This document shows, piece after piece, positions 25,809-38,466 of a DNA stretch of 64,000 nucleotides. The stretch comes from Climacium dendroides. Its lineage: Eukaryota; Streptophyta; Bryopsida; Hypnales; Climaciaceae. The translations under genes and the position numbers were made by a program. A model generated the notes under the pieces. The model had not been told where the DNA came from. It did not search any database and saw nothing but the letters and a program-made list of their open reading frames with translations. Within the stretch, counting starts at the first letter, position 1. Every line of letters begins with the position of its first letter. Where the stretch lies: positions 13,905,538-13,969,537 of the forward strand of contig OX467091.1 in NCBI GenBank assembly GCA_950106755.1, read 5' to 3'.

Positions 25809-26253
25809 TTAATTCCTAAAGTCCTAAGACCTTTTTTCCATCAAAAACCATCCAAATTGTTGTTTTTATTGCAAAGAGTAAAAATATCTTTTAAAATTAT
25901 TTTTTTAAATATCTAATTATAAGATCTTTTATAAGACTTGTATAAAAATACATGGAAGAGATTTAAAAAACTTGTATAAAAATACATGGAAGAGATTTAA
26001 GAAACTTGTATAAAAATACATATAAAGATATTTGCATTTAAAATGGAAAAAACAAGTTTTTTTGTACCTTACTTGATTCTTAAAATTGAATCTTCTTAAT
26101 TGATTTTTTTTACATTGTTGGTTGTAAATTTCTAATTTTTTTATGTTGATGAATTGAGTTGAGAGTTCTATAGTTTTTTTCTTAAAAAAACACATAATTT
26201 TCACTCTTAAAAATTGTTAAGTAGAAGTAGTTTTAAAATTGAAAAGAAAATTG

Positions 26254-27845
26254 TTAACCTCCTAAATGTCCAAGGTTTGTTTTGAGCTTTTAGAAATTTG
26301 TTCTAAATTGAACAAAAAAACAAAATTTTGATAAGTTGTATCAATTTTTTTTGAATTGTAACCATATAAATTCAAAACTAGACATATTAGTGATTACATA
26401 GGAAAAAAAAACACAACAATATCACTCATGGATTGAAAGACAACAATGTTTGATTGTGAGGGGTGTTAAAACTACAAAAGTGATTTGAAGTCTTCCAATC
26501 TTCTTTTCACATGTTAAACCAAAAAATTTGGTTGACAAAAAATATGAGGATGAAGGGCCTAACATGCATAATCTCAATCAATTTATGGCTTCTCAAAATC
26601 TACTCTACAATTCTTTTAAATGAATTCTAATGTGATTTTTTCTCCAAGTTCTAGTGTATTTAATCCCTAAAGGACCAAGGCCTTATTTCTGCCAAAAAAC
26701 ACTCAAAACTGCCATTTCTGTAGCAAAGAGTAAAAAAATTTGAAAATTATTTTTTTTGCACATCCAACCGTAGGATCTTATACCTTACTATTATGGAAAT
26801 GCGTGGAAAAAATTTCAGAAATTTCGACCACATAGATTAAAAGATATTTGCGTTTAAAGTGAGAAAAACAATTTTTTCAGCACCTTGCGGGACTGGATTA
26901 TTTGACTTTGAACTTTTTTTTAACTTAAATTTTTTGCACTACAAAGGTTTGAGTTTTAAATCTTTTTTGTGGGAAATTGAGTTGAGAGTCTAGGGAAAAA
27001 GAAAATTTTAAGAAAAAACTTAATTTTCATGCTTAAAAAAATTGTTAAGTAGAAGTAGATATGAGAATGAAGGAAAATCTAAATTATTAATATCTTTAAG
27101 ATGGAATTAAAATGCACTAATCCCAATGGTGAGATTGTTCTAGCAAGCAAACAAAATCATGTAAAATTTTTTTTCAGAAAAATTGTAAAAATTGCATTCA
27201 GAAATGAATTCTATAAGTTATTTTTTTAGGAAGATGCTCTAACTGCCCAATAAACAAGATTGTCCATAACTTTCTCATAATAAGTCCAAATGGAATGAAT
27301 CAAAGCTTCCCATGTAGACAAAAATATAATCTACAAGAAAAAAAATACAAATATTCAAAATTCAAAATTCAAATTTTTTTTTTTGCTGCCCGGACTGCCC
27401 CCCGTCCCCTACTTTGAGCTTATTTGGTCATAACTTTTGTTTCCGGGCACCAAATGTGAAAAAAATTATATTCCCACAAAGCTCATCAGTTTTTCTATCT
27501 TCAAAAAAAGTTTCAAAAAATCATGACATCATTTCAGCCCGTAGGTACCTGCCCGAAATCCAATTTGTCCCCCGAAGGGACAATGGTCTTTTAGAGGTTA
27601 AGGCTTATTTCCAAGAGCCTTCAACACTATAGAAAGTCAAAATGTAATGGACATCCATGCACAAAATCTTGAATACAGAAATCATAATGAACCATTTTCA
27701 TAATCAGATTTGGATGCTAAAACTAGACTTTAAAAAGATTTCTTTTTAAATATAAATTTCTAAAAATAACAACTTGGTTAGGTTTTATTTAACTTCAAAG
27801 TGTTGTCAGCACCCAAATTAGGTGCTTTAGGCATTTAGGGGTTAA
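26254..27845 (+). mobile_element. Middle TTAA element (level 2), itself interrupted
   Basis: Flanked by TTAA at 26254-26257 and 27842-27845, with ends CCTCCTAAATGTCC and, inverted, CCCCTAAATGCC. It has the same sequence as the uninterrupted element at 48651-49305, except for a 942-bp insertion at a TTAA between AGTGTA and GGCTTATTT. No coding sequence was found. Confidence 0.85.
26660..27601 (+). mobile_element. Inner TTAA element (level 3) with proven TTAA duplication
   Basis: The element starts TTAATCCCTAAAGGACCAAG and ends, inverted, TTAACCTCTAAAAGACCA. Comparison with 48651-49305, which reads TGTATTTGAGGCTCATT at this place, shows that exactly four bases corresponding to TTAA were duplicated. 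A hairpin-forming TTGTCCC / GGGACAA pair lies at 27565-27583, close to the right end. Related elements are at 25809-28735, 44634-45232 and 60277-61909. Confidence 0.85.
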
Positions 27846-28066
27846 TATCTCTAAAATGGAATTGAAAATGCATTAATTTCAACAGTGAGATTGTTCTAGC
27901 AAGAAATTTTAATCTTGTGAATTTTTTTTTGCATTATGAAAATTGAGTTTAGAAATGAATTCTACAAAGTATTTTTTCAAGAAGATGCTCTAATTGCCCC
28001 CAAAACAAGTTGTCCACAATTTCCATATAATAAATTGAAATGGAATGGATCAAAGATTTTGTTGTA

Positions 28067-28515
28067 AATAAAATATTTTTAAATATTTAAAATATTTAAA
28101 AATATTTAAAATATTTAAAAATATTTAAAATATTTAAAAATATTTAAAATATTTAAAAATATTTAAAATATTTAAAAATATTTAAAATATTTTTAAATAT
28201 TTTAAATATTTTTAAATATTTTAAATATTTTTAAATATTTTAAATATTTTTAAATATTTAAAAAATTTAAAAATATTTTAAATATTTAAAAATATTTTTA
28301 ATATTTTTAAATATTTTAAATATTTTTAAATATTTTAAATATTTTTAAATATTTTTAATATTTTTAAATATTTTTAATATTTTTAAATTTTTTAAATATT
28401 TAAAAATATTTAAAATATTTAAAAATATTTAAAATATTTTTAAATATTTAAAATATTTTTAAATTTTTTAAATATTTTTAAATATTTTAAATATTTTTAA
28501 ATATTTAAATATTTA
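28067..28515. repeat. About 450-bp AAATATTT simple-repeat array
   Basis: Almost pure alternation of AAATATTT with A or T spacers, largely self-complementary. It occupies the place where sister elements have only a short AAATTCAAAATTC-like tract (27350-27380) or AAATTAAAAATT tract (44965-44990). It is therefore a local expansion within the element. Confidence 0.95.
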
Positions 28516-28739
28516 ACTTTTAATTAATTAATTAATTTTTGGTGCTTAGCAAATTAAATTTTGGACTTATTGTGACATAACTTTTGCTTACATGCACCAA
28601 TTGAAATAAAAATTATATTTTAAAAAGATTATGCTCTTTTCTATCTTCACATAAAGTTTTAGAAAATTCAAATAGTATTAAGATTGTAGAAACTTGCTTG
28701 AAATCCATTGTATCTTCTAAGGGGACAACTTGGAAGGTG

Positions 28740-29275
28740 CACCACAAACCATGTGCAAACAAGTGGTTTCTAATAAACTATAATTTGAATTTTAAATTTA
28801 GAGCATTGTTTACTAATGACTAGGATTCTACTCCCAAAATTTCAAACTCAAATAAAATATGGAATGATTTTTAGAAGAAGTTAAAAATGCACTAAAATGA
28901 CATTTTTTTTAACTCAAATATTTTTAAAGAACACATTTAGATGACCATTGCATCAATATTCAACTCAAAATGAGCTTTCAATAGAGAATTATTTTTAAGA
29001 ATTTTTTGTTCCTTTTTTAGACAATTTTTTCATATATAATGTAGGGATGTAAAAGTTATTTTTCAGTTCTACAGTATATCTTTTTACTTCAAAAATTTGT
29101 AACTAATTATTATTAACAAATAAAAATATCAATAATTCAAACATAAACTTTCAAAGTAGAAAAATCTATTGATATTTTTTTCATTTAATTTTATTAAAAA
29201 TTTAAAAAGTAAATAGAGGTCCAAAGTTTTGTTCACACGTGATTTTAATGGACACTCTGAGGGGGACAGTAGGAA
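28740..29275 (-). mobile_element. Old inverted copy of the GGGGAGGACACT element
   Basis: The reverse complement of this stretch aligns with 60601-61174 through blocks such as ATTGCATCAATATTCAAC, AAACTATAATTT and the ACACGTG-containing end. The right end (GGACACTCTGAGGGGGACAG) is a decayed form of the terminal repeat; the left end is unrecognisable. It replaces the right terminus of the TTAA element to its left. Confidence 0.65.
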
Positions 29276-31458
29276 ATTAGGAAGGTTTTCTTTATGGATG
29301 ATATAATATTTTTTTATTAGTATACCATCAACCTCTATGCTATCGCATTGTAAATGTGTATATTATATAAAAATATATCTCTATATGTTATTATGATAGA
29401 CTTTGATTGTAATAATATAGAAAGAAGATGACATTATTTTGGTAACTTCAAAGTGACGACTTTGTATTAAGCTATGATTAAGCGAAGAAACTATTTTGGA
29501 GCCTTATTAATTTGAAGTGATTTTTAAAATTTTTAATATCATATTATTATTGATTTTAATTTTGCTTTCACTTTGAATTTTAGTATGTTGAATTAGAGGG
29601 TTTTTCTAAGTCTCAAGATGAAAAATCGCAACCAGAAGATGAAGTGATTTTTTTCTTGTAATTCTATTTTTTTACCTCTATTAGACATATATTAGATCCT
29701 CATTTTTTATTTATATACTTGTAATCAATTTTTTAAAATTTATTTATGTGTGTGAAGTTTTAGGAAGGAAAAATGAAGGTAATTTATCTTCTAGTTAAAT
29801 TTAAAAGTGAGAAGTTTTCTTAATAAAAATAAGGGATGTATGGTCAATAATAATGGCTAATGAATATTAGGATAGCCACATGGCTAAGGTATCGGCTGAT
29901 GTTCATTTTGTTTGTGTGGTGAAATTAGAAGATAAGGTGGAGTTTAAAGAGGAGTCTCCTCTCTTTCCTTCTCATAGTTGTTTAGTTTTGGCTATGTGTT
30001 TGAAGAGTGATAGTATATTGTATATTGTGAGTTTTAAAACAAAAATTTGAGAGCATTGTCTTCTTCTTTTTCTTGTGATTTTAAAAAGCTATGATTCATT
30101 TCATTTGAAGTTTGTATAAAAAGTTATGCTTGATAGAGTAGAGAAAGATTAACTATTATAGAATTCAAGGATAAAATTTTGGGTACTAATAAATACATAG
30201 TGAAAAAGTATCTACTCTTGACATTTGGTATGTTTATGTATTAAATTTTTAGTTTTTTAAAAAGATATCACTCTTAGTTTGGAGTTAAGAAATAAAAGTT
30301 ATGAATTAGGGAGTGAAGTAGTAAAGAGTTGCCTTTGAATTGGAGAGAAAAAACTTTGAGTAGCTATAAAAGTTGAACAATTTGAAATTTTCACTAGGTA
30401 TTTGTTTTAGTTCTTCAAAAAATATTACATTCTTAATTTGGAGTTAGATAGTGAAAGTTATAAGTTTGAAAATGAAAGAGAGAGAAGTTGCTTTGAGATT
30501 GGAAGTGTCAAGTTGACAAGCTATAAAATATATAGACAATATCTTATTTAACTTTTATATTTGATTGAATTGTAAAGTATTTGGTTAACTTTCCAAAAAG
30601 CTATTATATTCTTGATTTGAAGTTATTATGTAAGAATTATGAACTTTGAATTAGAAGGATGTACAGTTGTCTTCAAAATTAGGAGCGTTAACTTCAACAA
30701 GCTATAAAATATAGAAAGTATCTTTTTTAGCTTTGAGTTTTGTGAAGGTTACACAATATTTTGTTGGCTTTTCATAAAGCCATGATAGGTTTGATTTAGA
30801 GTTTTAAAGTAGTCATGGCACTCATTTAAAGTCTAATTATGTTTTTAAAGATTTTATTACATTTATATGATATTGTATTGTATATAATGTATATGGTATT
30901 TATACATGATATATGCAAATATATATATGGCTTATATATATTATACATGTATTGATATTTGATATTAATACGTAATATTTATATATATTATATACGAAGC
31001 CTTATATCAATGTATATGGAGTTGTTTACACCTTATATTGTATGATTTTACACGACAAATCATGCATTTATTCTACTTTGAGGTGATACATTCTACCTCT
31101 TTTGTAATTGTATCTCTTCATATCTTCAGTTAGATCTGGTAGCAACTAAAAACCTAGCATTTTCCCTAAGCAAATTCTTTCAACATGACAACGCTACTAG
31201 TAATAATCAATTGAAGGTTTAAAGAGAGGTTTAAATTTAGTATTGAAAATATGGTCCAAATTGATGATTTTTTTAATATGTTTTTTTAGTATTGACAAAT
31301 ATAGAGTATGTTTTGAGCTATGGCCTCTTTGGCAATAGAAATTTTTATATGGATATCCGAGTCTAAAAGAAACATAACATTTTAAGCAAAAAAAAGTGTG
31401 TAAAAATTTATACAAATATTCAATCCATCAGCAAAAGGATTAATCAAAATAAAGGTCT
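29276..31458. other. AT-rich spacer
   Basis: No gene recognised. A TATAT-rich, partly palindromic stretch lies at about 30860-31020. Confidence 0.4.
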
Positions 31459-32431
31459 TTAACCTCTGAAGGACAATAAGCTCATAGGGAACCTTTTGAA
31501 TGCTTGGAAAAGTTCATATGGAGTCATTTTTTAACAAATGAAAGTAAATTCTTTTGCCAAAAACTCATTCTAATACAAGATTTGTAAAGATATAATTTTT
31601 TTCTTGATTGGATGCTTGGATCAAAAGCTATAGGTTTCAAAAATTTAAGGACAAATTGTACAACATGCTAGTAGAGAGGAAAACCAATTAGGCAAGTTGT
31701 GAATTTTTTTCATTAATTTTGTACGCTTATATTTCACAATCTATAGGGCAAAATGGACTGAAGTTTATTCCACACATTTTCACATGGCTATAGAAAAATA
31801 ATGTGTGTTTGAAAATAAAAAAGATTATTTTTTTAATTTCCACTCTATGCACTAAAGATAGGAGTTTTAAGAAAAATTTAGATCCATTAGCTCAAATTCT
31901 AATGTAAATTCATGAGGTTTTTTGTAATTTATTTGAAAAAAATTTGTATTGACTATTGAGATTTTTATTCTTCCAAGAAATTAATTTTTCTAAAACAAAT
32001 TAAAATCTTATTCACGTACATAGTTGCTTGTTTTGGACATCCTCTTGGTTGCAAGATGATTTTAGATATGTTAAACACCTCAATATTATCTTTGAAAATC
32101 TTCATGCAAGTAACTAACATACCTACCTACCCAATGGTTTGAATTTCCACTGTTGGATAGTGCCTCCTTTTCAAAGTTGAAACAAACTATATTGATACTA
32201 TTGGGCAAAGAACAAAATTTCTTTTCTTCTAACTTCAAATGTTATAATCTTGCAATCTATGCAATCAAAGGTTTTTTAATTTTTTTACAAATTCCTATAG
32301 TATTCCAGTACAAATTTGTATGGTTGAAAGCTTGAGTTTAAAAAATATTTATTTCAATTATATTCAATGCATTAGAAGTGATAGTTTTGTACATTATTTG
32401 TAAAAAATAGTTAAAGAACTTTAGGGGTTAA
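31459..32431. mobile_element. 973-bp TTAA-flanked element
   Basis: It starts TTAACCTCTGAAGGACAATAAG at 31459 and ends CTTTAGGGGTTAA at 32431. The ends match the family consensus in inverted orientation. A TTATAATCTTGCAATCTATG block near 32240 resembles the subterminal block of the 4240-4950 element. The short frames inside (31197-31415, 32153-32335) are not convincing genes. Confidence 0.6.
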
Positions 32432-33938
32432 GAGTTAATGAAAATTGAATGAAATAAAATTCTAAAAAAACCATCAATCTATCTAATAAAATAAAGAAAC
32501 TCGTGAATTTAAAAAAATTGATGTTGATATTCAGATAAAAATTTAAAGAATTTTACAACTTTTGCAATAATTTTTGGAATGACAAAGAATAAAGTCTTAT
32601 TTGCTAAACATGACAATTTGAATTTATCCTAAAAATACTAAATAAAATATTGAAGTGCAAAGTCACTAGAGCATAGCCAAATTTGTAAATAGCCTAAAGT
32701 TAGCTCCTGAACACTCAAGCGCTTAACCCGAAAGGACCACAAGGCCACCAAGTGACTTTTGGATTATATTTGTACAAAATAACCCAATAGTCAACAAGGT
32801 AGCTCTAGCTGAATTTTTGTATTAAATCTACAACTTTTTTCTATCAACAAATAATGGACAAGGTGTTTTGATGTGAATTTCTTAAGCATTTGTTTTGCAT
32901 TGTAGGCACTAGAAGGTGAGTTGATGTGAGGATTCTATCTCCACCCTCAAGTTAAAGTGGGCAAAACTAGATTCTCTATATTTTGAACTTAGAATCCTAA
33001 ATAGATGTCTAGGTGTCATCCACTTAGCTTTCCATTCAATAGACAAGTCTTTTCTACTTATTTGTTTAAAATGGTCCAAATCTCAAAGGAAACATTTTTC
33101 CTTGCCAAAATAGTGAAGAACTTAAGAATCTAATATTCATAGTAAAAGTTATGGGTAGATGAAGTTTTGGCTTTCATTGGACTTAGAAAACTTCATCCAT
33201 CCAATATTGTTGCCTCATGTGTTCAAATTGACTTTCTTCTTTGGATTTTAGTTTTAGATTTTGGGAGAATTTGAATATTCTTGTTTCAATCTTATAGGGT
33301 ATATCAAGGCTTTTTTCATCCAAACTATAACTTTTTAATGTCTAAACTTCATTCCATTCTAACTTCTTTAATTTTAATCCAAATTTGAATTATGAAATAG
33401 TCCTAGAAACCTCTGAAGATTTTTTAGTTTAAAGTCAATTTTGTAGTTTAGAAAGAATTTAAGCATTCAATTTGAATTTATAGTTTATGATATCTACACT
33501 AAATTTATAAATTCAAATTGTAATTTTTGGATATTTAGATCTTCTATATTGTGGAGGACTAAGTTACCTTTTCCAAATGATAAGACACTTATGTTTGGAC
33601 TTTTCTACCAAAAATTGTAAATAGATGAAATTTGGCCTCTAAATTGTATTCTAAAACCTAATTCAATGGTTTCTACTAACCTACAATTCAAAATTGATTT
33701 TTTTTTTATATATTTTTTTAAATTTTATTTTAGGAAAAATTAACCATAGGATCTTGTAGAAAGTCAAGTCTTTATCATCTCTACTAAAATTGGTTTCAAT
33801 CCAAGTCATAAATTGCAAGATTATCTCATAAAAGTGAAGGGTACTTCAAATAAATCAATGTTTTGGCATAGCTAAAATTGTGCTTAGACTAGCTCTTTCA
33901 ATGGACACTTAACATTTTAGAAAGTAACCATTTTATTG
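32432..33938. other. AT-rich spacer with one unpaired TTAA-element end
   Basis: At 32734 the sequence TTAACCCGAAAGGACCAC looks like a family terminus, but no matching right end was found. No genes seen. Confidence 0.4.
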
Positions 33939-34189
33939 TTAACCCTTGAGCACCCCACAGGCCAAATTGTAGCCTCTTTGGCTTGAAAGGTTGTCCTTGT
34001 TTAACTATTATAATCTTTTCAACAATACAGTCAAATCATTGGTCCATTTCCATGCACCTTTGGACCTCTCCCCACTACCAATCAGTACGGTCAATATTTT
34101 GTGGATCTCATTTTGGATGGTAGTTTAAAGGGAATGAGTTCCAAAGGGTTTGGATTTCAATGAATTTGTGCTAGGCGCTTAGGGGTTAG
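33939..34189. mobile_element. Short TTAA-type element (251 bp)
   Basis: The left end TTAACCCTTGAGCACC and the right end, inverted, CTAACCCCTAAGCGCC are related inverted repeats. The right flank reads TTAG, so one side of the target duplication has mutated or differed originally. Confidence 0.5.
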
Positions 34190-35500
34190 TTTTAAAAAAT
34201 TATGAAATAGTTGGAAGATTTGTCACAAATTTGAAGCCAAAATTCAAGATCAAACATGATAGAATGCAAAAATGCAAAAATATGCAATAGGAATATTTTT
34301 TAAATGTCTCAAATTTGAATGCAAAATGTGTATTTCAATAGTTCTCTATACCCACAAACCAAGGGGAGGTATTGCTGCTTGAGGTCTAATTTACTATTGG
34401 GCAATTCATTGAAAAAGGGCCATAAATGGTTTAGGCTAGGAACCCATTAGAATTCCAAGCATCATCATTGTTCCAACCTCATTACTCTTCCACTTCAAGA
34501 CAATTTTGAACGTTTTTCTTCCATAGTGCTTTCTTCATATAGACTACATGGCACTTCTAAAAGTGCATGAAAAGTCTTCAACTATCTTCCATTCCAAAGG
34601 CTAGGCCAGCCTTATGAATATCATGTGGCATAGTTATGACTCTACCACCCATGAACACATGCCTCCACCTCATTGGCGAGAGTTCTCCCATTTTATTATT
34701 CTTTGTTATAGACTTATAGTTTGTAGACCACCTTTGCTTTGGAAATTTTTGTAAATTCAATAGTCAATCTTTTTTTAAATTTGAATATACCACTTCATGG
34801 CTAACTTGATCTCTTGAGAATAAGTCCAAATTCAAGTGACTTTTCACATTCCTAAATCCAGAAATGGCCATTTTAAAAATGGATTGACCCAAAAAATTTA
34901 TTCAAAATGGATGACTTAAATTTTAAGGGTTCACTACCAAACTTTGTTCATGCATATCTTTTTTATTTTTATCTATTTTTACTATGTTTAATATATTACT
35001 AGAAATTACTTAAGTAAATCTAAATTCAAATTTGGATTTTTAGAATTTCCTAAAGTCTAACTTAAGCATCTAATTTCTAATTTAACTCCAGTTTGAAGGA
35101 CTCTATGTCCTTGTCTTCTTTGATGAGTATATTGTCCATTTTACTTGGAATTTTGCATATTGCTTAAATAGAAAGTTTTAAAAAGTAATTACAAACTTAA
35201 ACTAATCTCTTAAATTTTCTCACTAAATTCTCTATTTTTTTTTCTCCACTATTTTCTATATATAATTCCTTCATTTTTTTCTACTAAATTTTGGATATTC
35301 TAAATGGCCAACATTGACTTCTTAGGCCATATTAATTAGTAGGCCATATTTTAAAAGAGCTATCTTTGCATCAACTACCTTCTTCTTTTTATTCCAAAAA
35401 TCTCAAATGACTATTTCCAGTTTTCCTCCCCTCTCTTCTACACTCTCTTTATACTTAAACTCGTGCCACCCTTTTCTTCTTCCTTGGGCCCAAAGCTAAT
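34190..35500. other. AT-rich spacer
   Basis: No gene or bounded repeat recognised. Confidence 0.4.
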
Positions 35501-35504
35501 AGAT

Positions 35505-35815
35505 CTCAAGCTACTAGACCATCCCAAACTATTAGACCCTCGACGACACTAAACTATCAACACTACTAGATATTCCCAATGCTAAGATGGAATCCCCAAC
35601 ACTATTGGACTTTCCCAATGATATTGTCCTCTCAACATTATTAGACCTTCTAAAGTGGTTAGAATCTTCAACACTAAATTGGACTCCTTGACACTACTCA
35701 ACGTTTGATGTTGAGTTGGACTCCTTGACACTATTGGACCTCCAACACTAAGCTAGGCTCTCTAATACTATTTGTCTCTTGACATTGAGTTGGAATCTTG
35801 AAGCTATTAGACTTG
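35505..35815. repeat. Degenerate tandem array of a roughly 20-bp CAACACTATTGGAC motif
   Basis: Variants of CAACACTATTGGACTCC recur about every 20-25 bases (for example near 35592, 35628, 35670, 35698, 35737 and 35752). Some units are separated by GATGTTGAGTTGGACTCC, which is partly the inverse. Copies are strongly diverged, so the array is old. Confidence 0.6.
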
Positions 35816-36068
35816 ATGTCCCTATAGTTGCATTAATGGCAAGCCCCTCGGTTGCCTTATAGCTAGCTATAGGTTGGTTTGAAAACTTAACCAAAGCTCT
35901 GACTCTAATAGTATAGAAATGTTCTCTTGATGGAATAACAAAGGAAGATTTAATTTGAAAGTTAAAAGTTAATACTTTATGTGGGTGTCCTAAATAGGGC
36001 CTTAGAAGTTTTTAGGAGGAATTAAGGACATAGTGGGTTCATCTAGATAAATTTTTTTGTCTTTTTGC

Positions 36069-36078
36069 TATAAAAATA
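36069..36078 (+). promoter_or_regulatory. Candidate TATA box upstream of the 36.6-kb reading frame
   Basis: TATAAAAATA lies about 500 bases before the ATG at 36573, at the point where base composition changes from AT-rich to GC-richer. It may be the promoter of the retroelement-like unit. Confidence 0.4.
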
Positions 36079-36572
36079 GAGCAGGGAGAGAGAAGAACCG
36101 GAACCGGAAAATTAGAAAACCTCAACTCCATAATAGAGTTAATGGTTACTCCTGAAATCCGGAACCGGAAAATCAATAATCGGGAACGGGATTGATTTCA
36201 GTCGGTATTCCCAAAAGATTTGGCTCAGTAGGAACCGGAAACCGGAAGTTAACGGTCATCCCCGGATAATGATGAGCAAAGTAGTGGTCCGGAGGATTTC
36301 ACAGTGAAATTCCAACAACCATTTTAACGGTCCAGTGACTGGAAATGTCAAAACCAACGGTTGGAAACGGGAAGTAGGAAGAATTCAATGTCAGACCTTT
36401 TTTCAGTTTCTCCGGCAAGTTATAACTTGGGAATTGTTTCCGTTAGGGTTCATAGTTGGTTGGAGAGTTTCCGTTTTTTCTTGACAATTTGAGTTTTCGA
36501 GTGAGCCAGTGCTACAGTACGAGCGACTGCTGTGAGGGTTAGTCGGAGAAGAGAAGGGAGAGCATTGCAACC

Positions 36573-38466
36573 ATGTCTAGGAGTGAGGTTGAGGAAGAGA
36601 CCCCCACCACGAAGATATTGCTTAGAAACATTGTTCTGGTTATTCCGGAAGATGCAGGAGAGAGAGCCGACCTAGTGGAGGATCTTAGTCAGATGGGCTG
36701 TGCAGGGTTGATAGAAAGGCCTTGGAGTTTCAAAGACGAAGTGATGGTGTGGGAGATATTGCATCCGCAGTCGAACGAATGGAGGAAGACCGTGAGGGCA
36801 CTTCCGGACAAGTGGACCGCAGGAGTATGGCGGGAGGTTTACGGTTTGCCCGGGGCGGAGAAGGAATGGCATCCGGATAGACAAGACCACGGTGGGTAAG
36901 TTCCGGAACGCCCCTCATACAAAAGATGGATACACAGTGAGTGACTGCAAGGATGAACGAGAGAAGAGGGTGCTAGAATTTCTAGTTCCGATTCTCAGTC
37001 CGGATAGAGGAAACCGGATGACCATCACTTTGGGAAATACAATCTTTGGTGCATTGTCCGGAGACAAGAAGGTAGATTGGGGGTTAGTCTTGAGAGATTA
37101 TGTCGCCAAACTATGCAAAGGAGTGGGAAAGACTAAACCATCTAGCCTTTCTCCATTTTTTTTTCATTTGTATCATGCCCAAGATTGTATGAGGGCGCAA
37201 GAGAGGCAGGAATACACAGTCCAGGAGGTCAAACTGGCCCACGGGATGAAACCTGACTCCGATGATGAGATGGAAGAGAGAGAGGTTAAGAGAGAGGCTT
37301 CTGGTTCGTCGGAAGAATCGGAATTGGAAAAGAGGAAAGGGAAAGAGGTCCAGACAGAGGAAGAGAAGGATCCAATCTGGAACAGCGATCTCTTAGGGTC
37401 GATTATAGGAGAGCTCAAGAAAGTCCGGGAAGAACATGAGAAAGAGAGAAGTACCTTGAAAAAGGTATGTAAGATGTTGGGAGATATTCCTAGGACAGAG
37501 TGTGTAGAGCAAATCCAGAACCTAATAGAGGATGCTGAGGGAAAATCCAGAAAGGTGAAGTATAAGGATTTAGCAGATGAATTATTGTCCCTGAAAGAAG
37601 AACTGAGTAGACAAAAACAGGAAAGTGAGCGTAACCGGAAGTATTCAGTTCAAACTGTAGAGACGATTGACCGGATTAGGGAGTTTATCGCCCTTCCGGC
37701 AGAAACATTGAACAAAGCTAGGTTATTTGATGAGAAAGTTTTGGAAGGGGTAGGAAAGCTAGGGGACAAAGTCATTCATGTCCTAGTATCCTTCAACTCT
37801 AAGATGGAACAGCTACTTGTTCAATTGAGAGAGGTCATGGGGGAGGTCAGTCCACTTCCCCAACCGGAATCAAAACCAGAAATGGTTGGTACAACAAAGG
37901 CGACTCCATCCAAGCCACCGCGGTCGGAGACCAAGCAGACATCCCCAATGATACGGGAGAAATCTGGACATTCATCCGAAGATGTGATGATAGTCACTCC
38001 TGCTAAGGAGACGGTTACCCTGGAAACCGGAACTGCGCACACACCAACACCCGGATCAGTATTGCGGGGAAAGGTGAAAGTGAAAGAGGTAGATTTAGGG
38101 ACGCCGCAGAGTAAGATTTCGAAGGCTTCTCCCACTCCTAGCCAGGCGAAGATGAAGACTCCAAGGCCTCCATCAACAAGGAAATCAACCCGGGCGAAGT
38201 TAGAGGAAGAAGAAGAAGATGTGGAGGAGGAGGAAGAAGAAGAGGAGGAAGAAGAGGATTCCAGTTCTGAATCCGGAAAGGAGTCCGAACCATACTCTGA
38301 CCCGAATCAGGAACTGGCCGCACCAAAGAAGAAGAGAACCAAGACCAAGGCTCAGTCCTCCAAGACCAAGAAATGGAAGACAGTTTCCGGTTCCGTCCGG
38401 AAACAACTAGCGCGGAAGGGCACTCCGAAACCAAGTGCAACACTGGGGAAGCGGCAGAAAAGTTAA
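36573..38466 (+). pseudogene. Retroelement-like protein gene, broken by one extra base
   Basis: A reading frame from ATG 36573 stops at 36899, but an overlapping frame carries on to 38466. Treating one base near 36879 as extra makes a single uninterrupted frame of about 630 codons. The N-terminal third has a compact domain with motifs such as RPWSFKDEVMVWEILHP, VWREVYGLPG, LGNTIFGALSGDKKVDW and LSPFFFHLYHAQDCM, a layout that recalls plant-transposon-associated domains of unknown function. A coiled-coil-like part follows (ELKKVREEHEKERSTLKK). The tail is Ser/Pro/Lys-rich with a run of acidic residues at 38200-38263 and basic clusters such as KKKRTKTK. I see no zinc knuckle, protease, reverse transcriptase or integrase. 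It could be a gag-like or accessory frame of an LTR element, or a domesticated descendant. The frameshift could also be a sequencing error. Confidence 0.55.

Larger units (their letters stand above)
25809..28735 (+). mobile_element. Outer TTAA element (level 1), split by a nested insertion
   Basis: The left end TTAATTCCTAAAGTCCTAAG starts at 25809. Its 5' part runs to 26257 and its 3' part resumes at 27842. When joined, the two parts follow the layout of the element at 26660-27601: a TTGTTAAGTAGAAGTAG block, then TTAATATCTNTAA, then GAGATTGTTCTAGCAAG, then GATGCTCTAA. The 3' part contains the AAATATTT array at 28067-28515. The right terminus is lost near 28735, where a different element begins. 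Confidence 0.75.

Noticed and set aside
32734..33942. One 1.2-kb TTAA element between 32734 and 33942
   Set aside because: Both ends point the same way (each reads TTAACCC on the + strand), so they are not an inverted pair.
38200..38263. GAGGAAGAA purine microsatellite
   Set aside because: It encodes the acidic tract of the long frame in phase and is better explained as coding low complexity than as an independent repeat.
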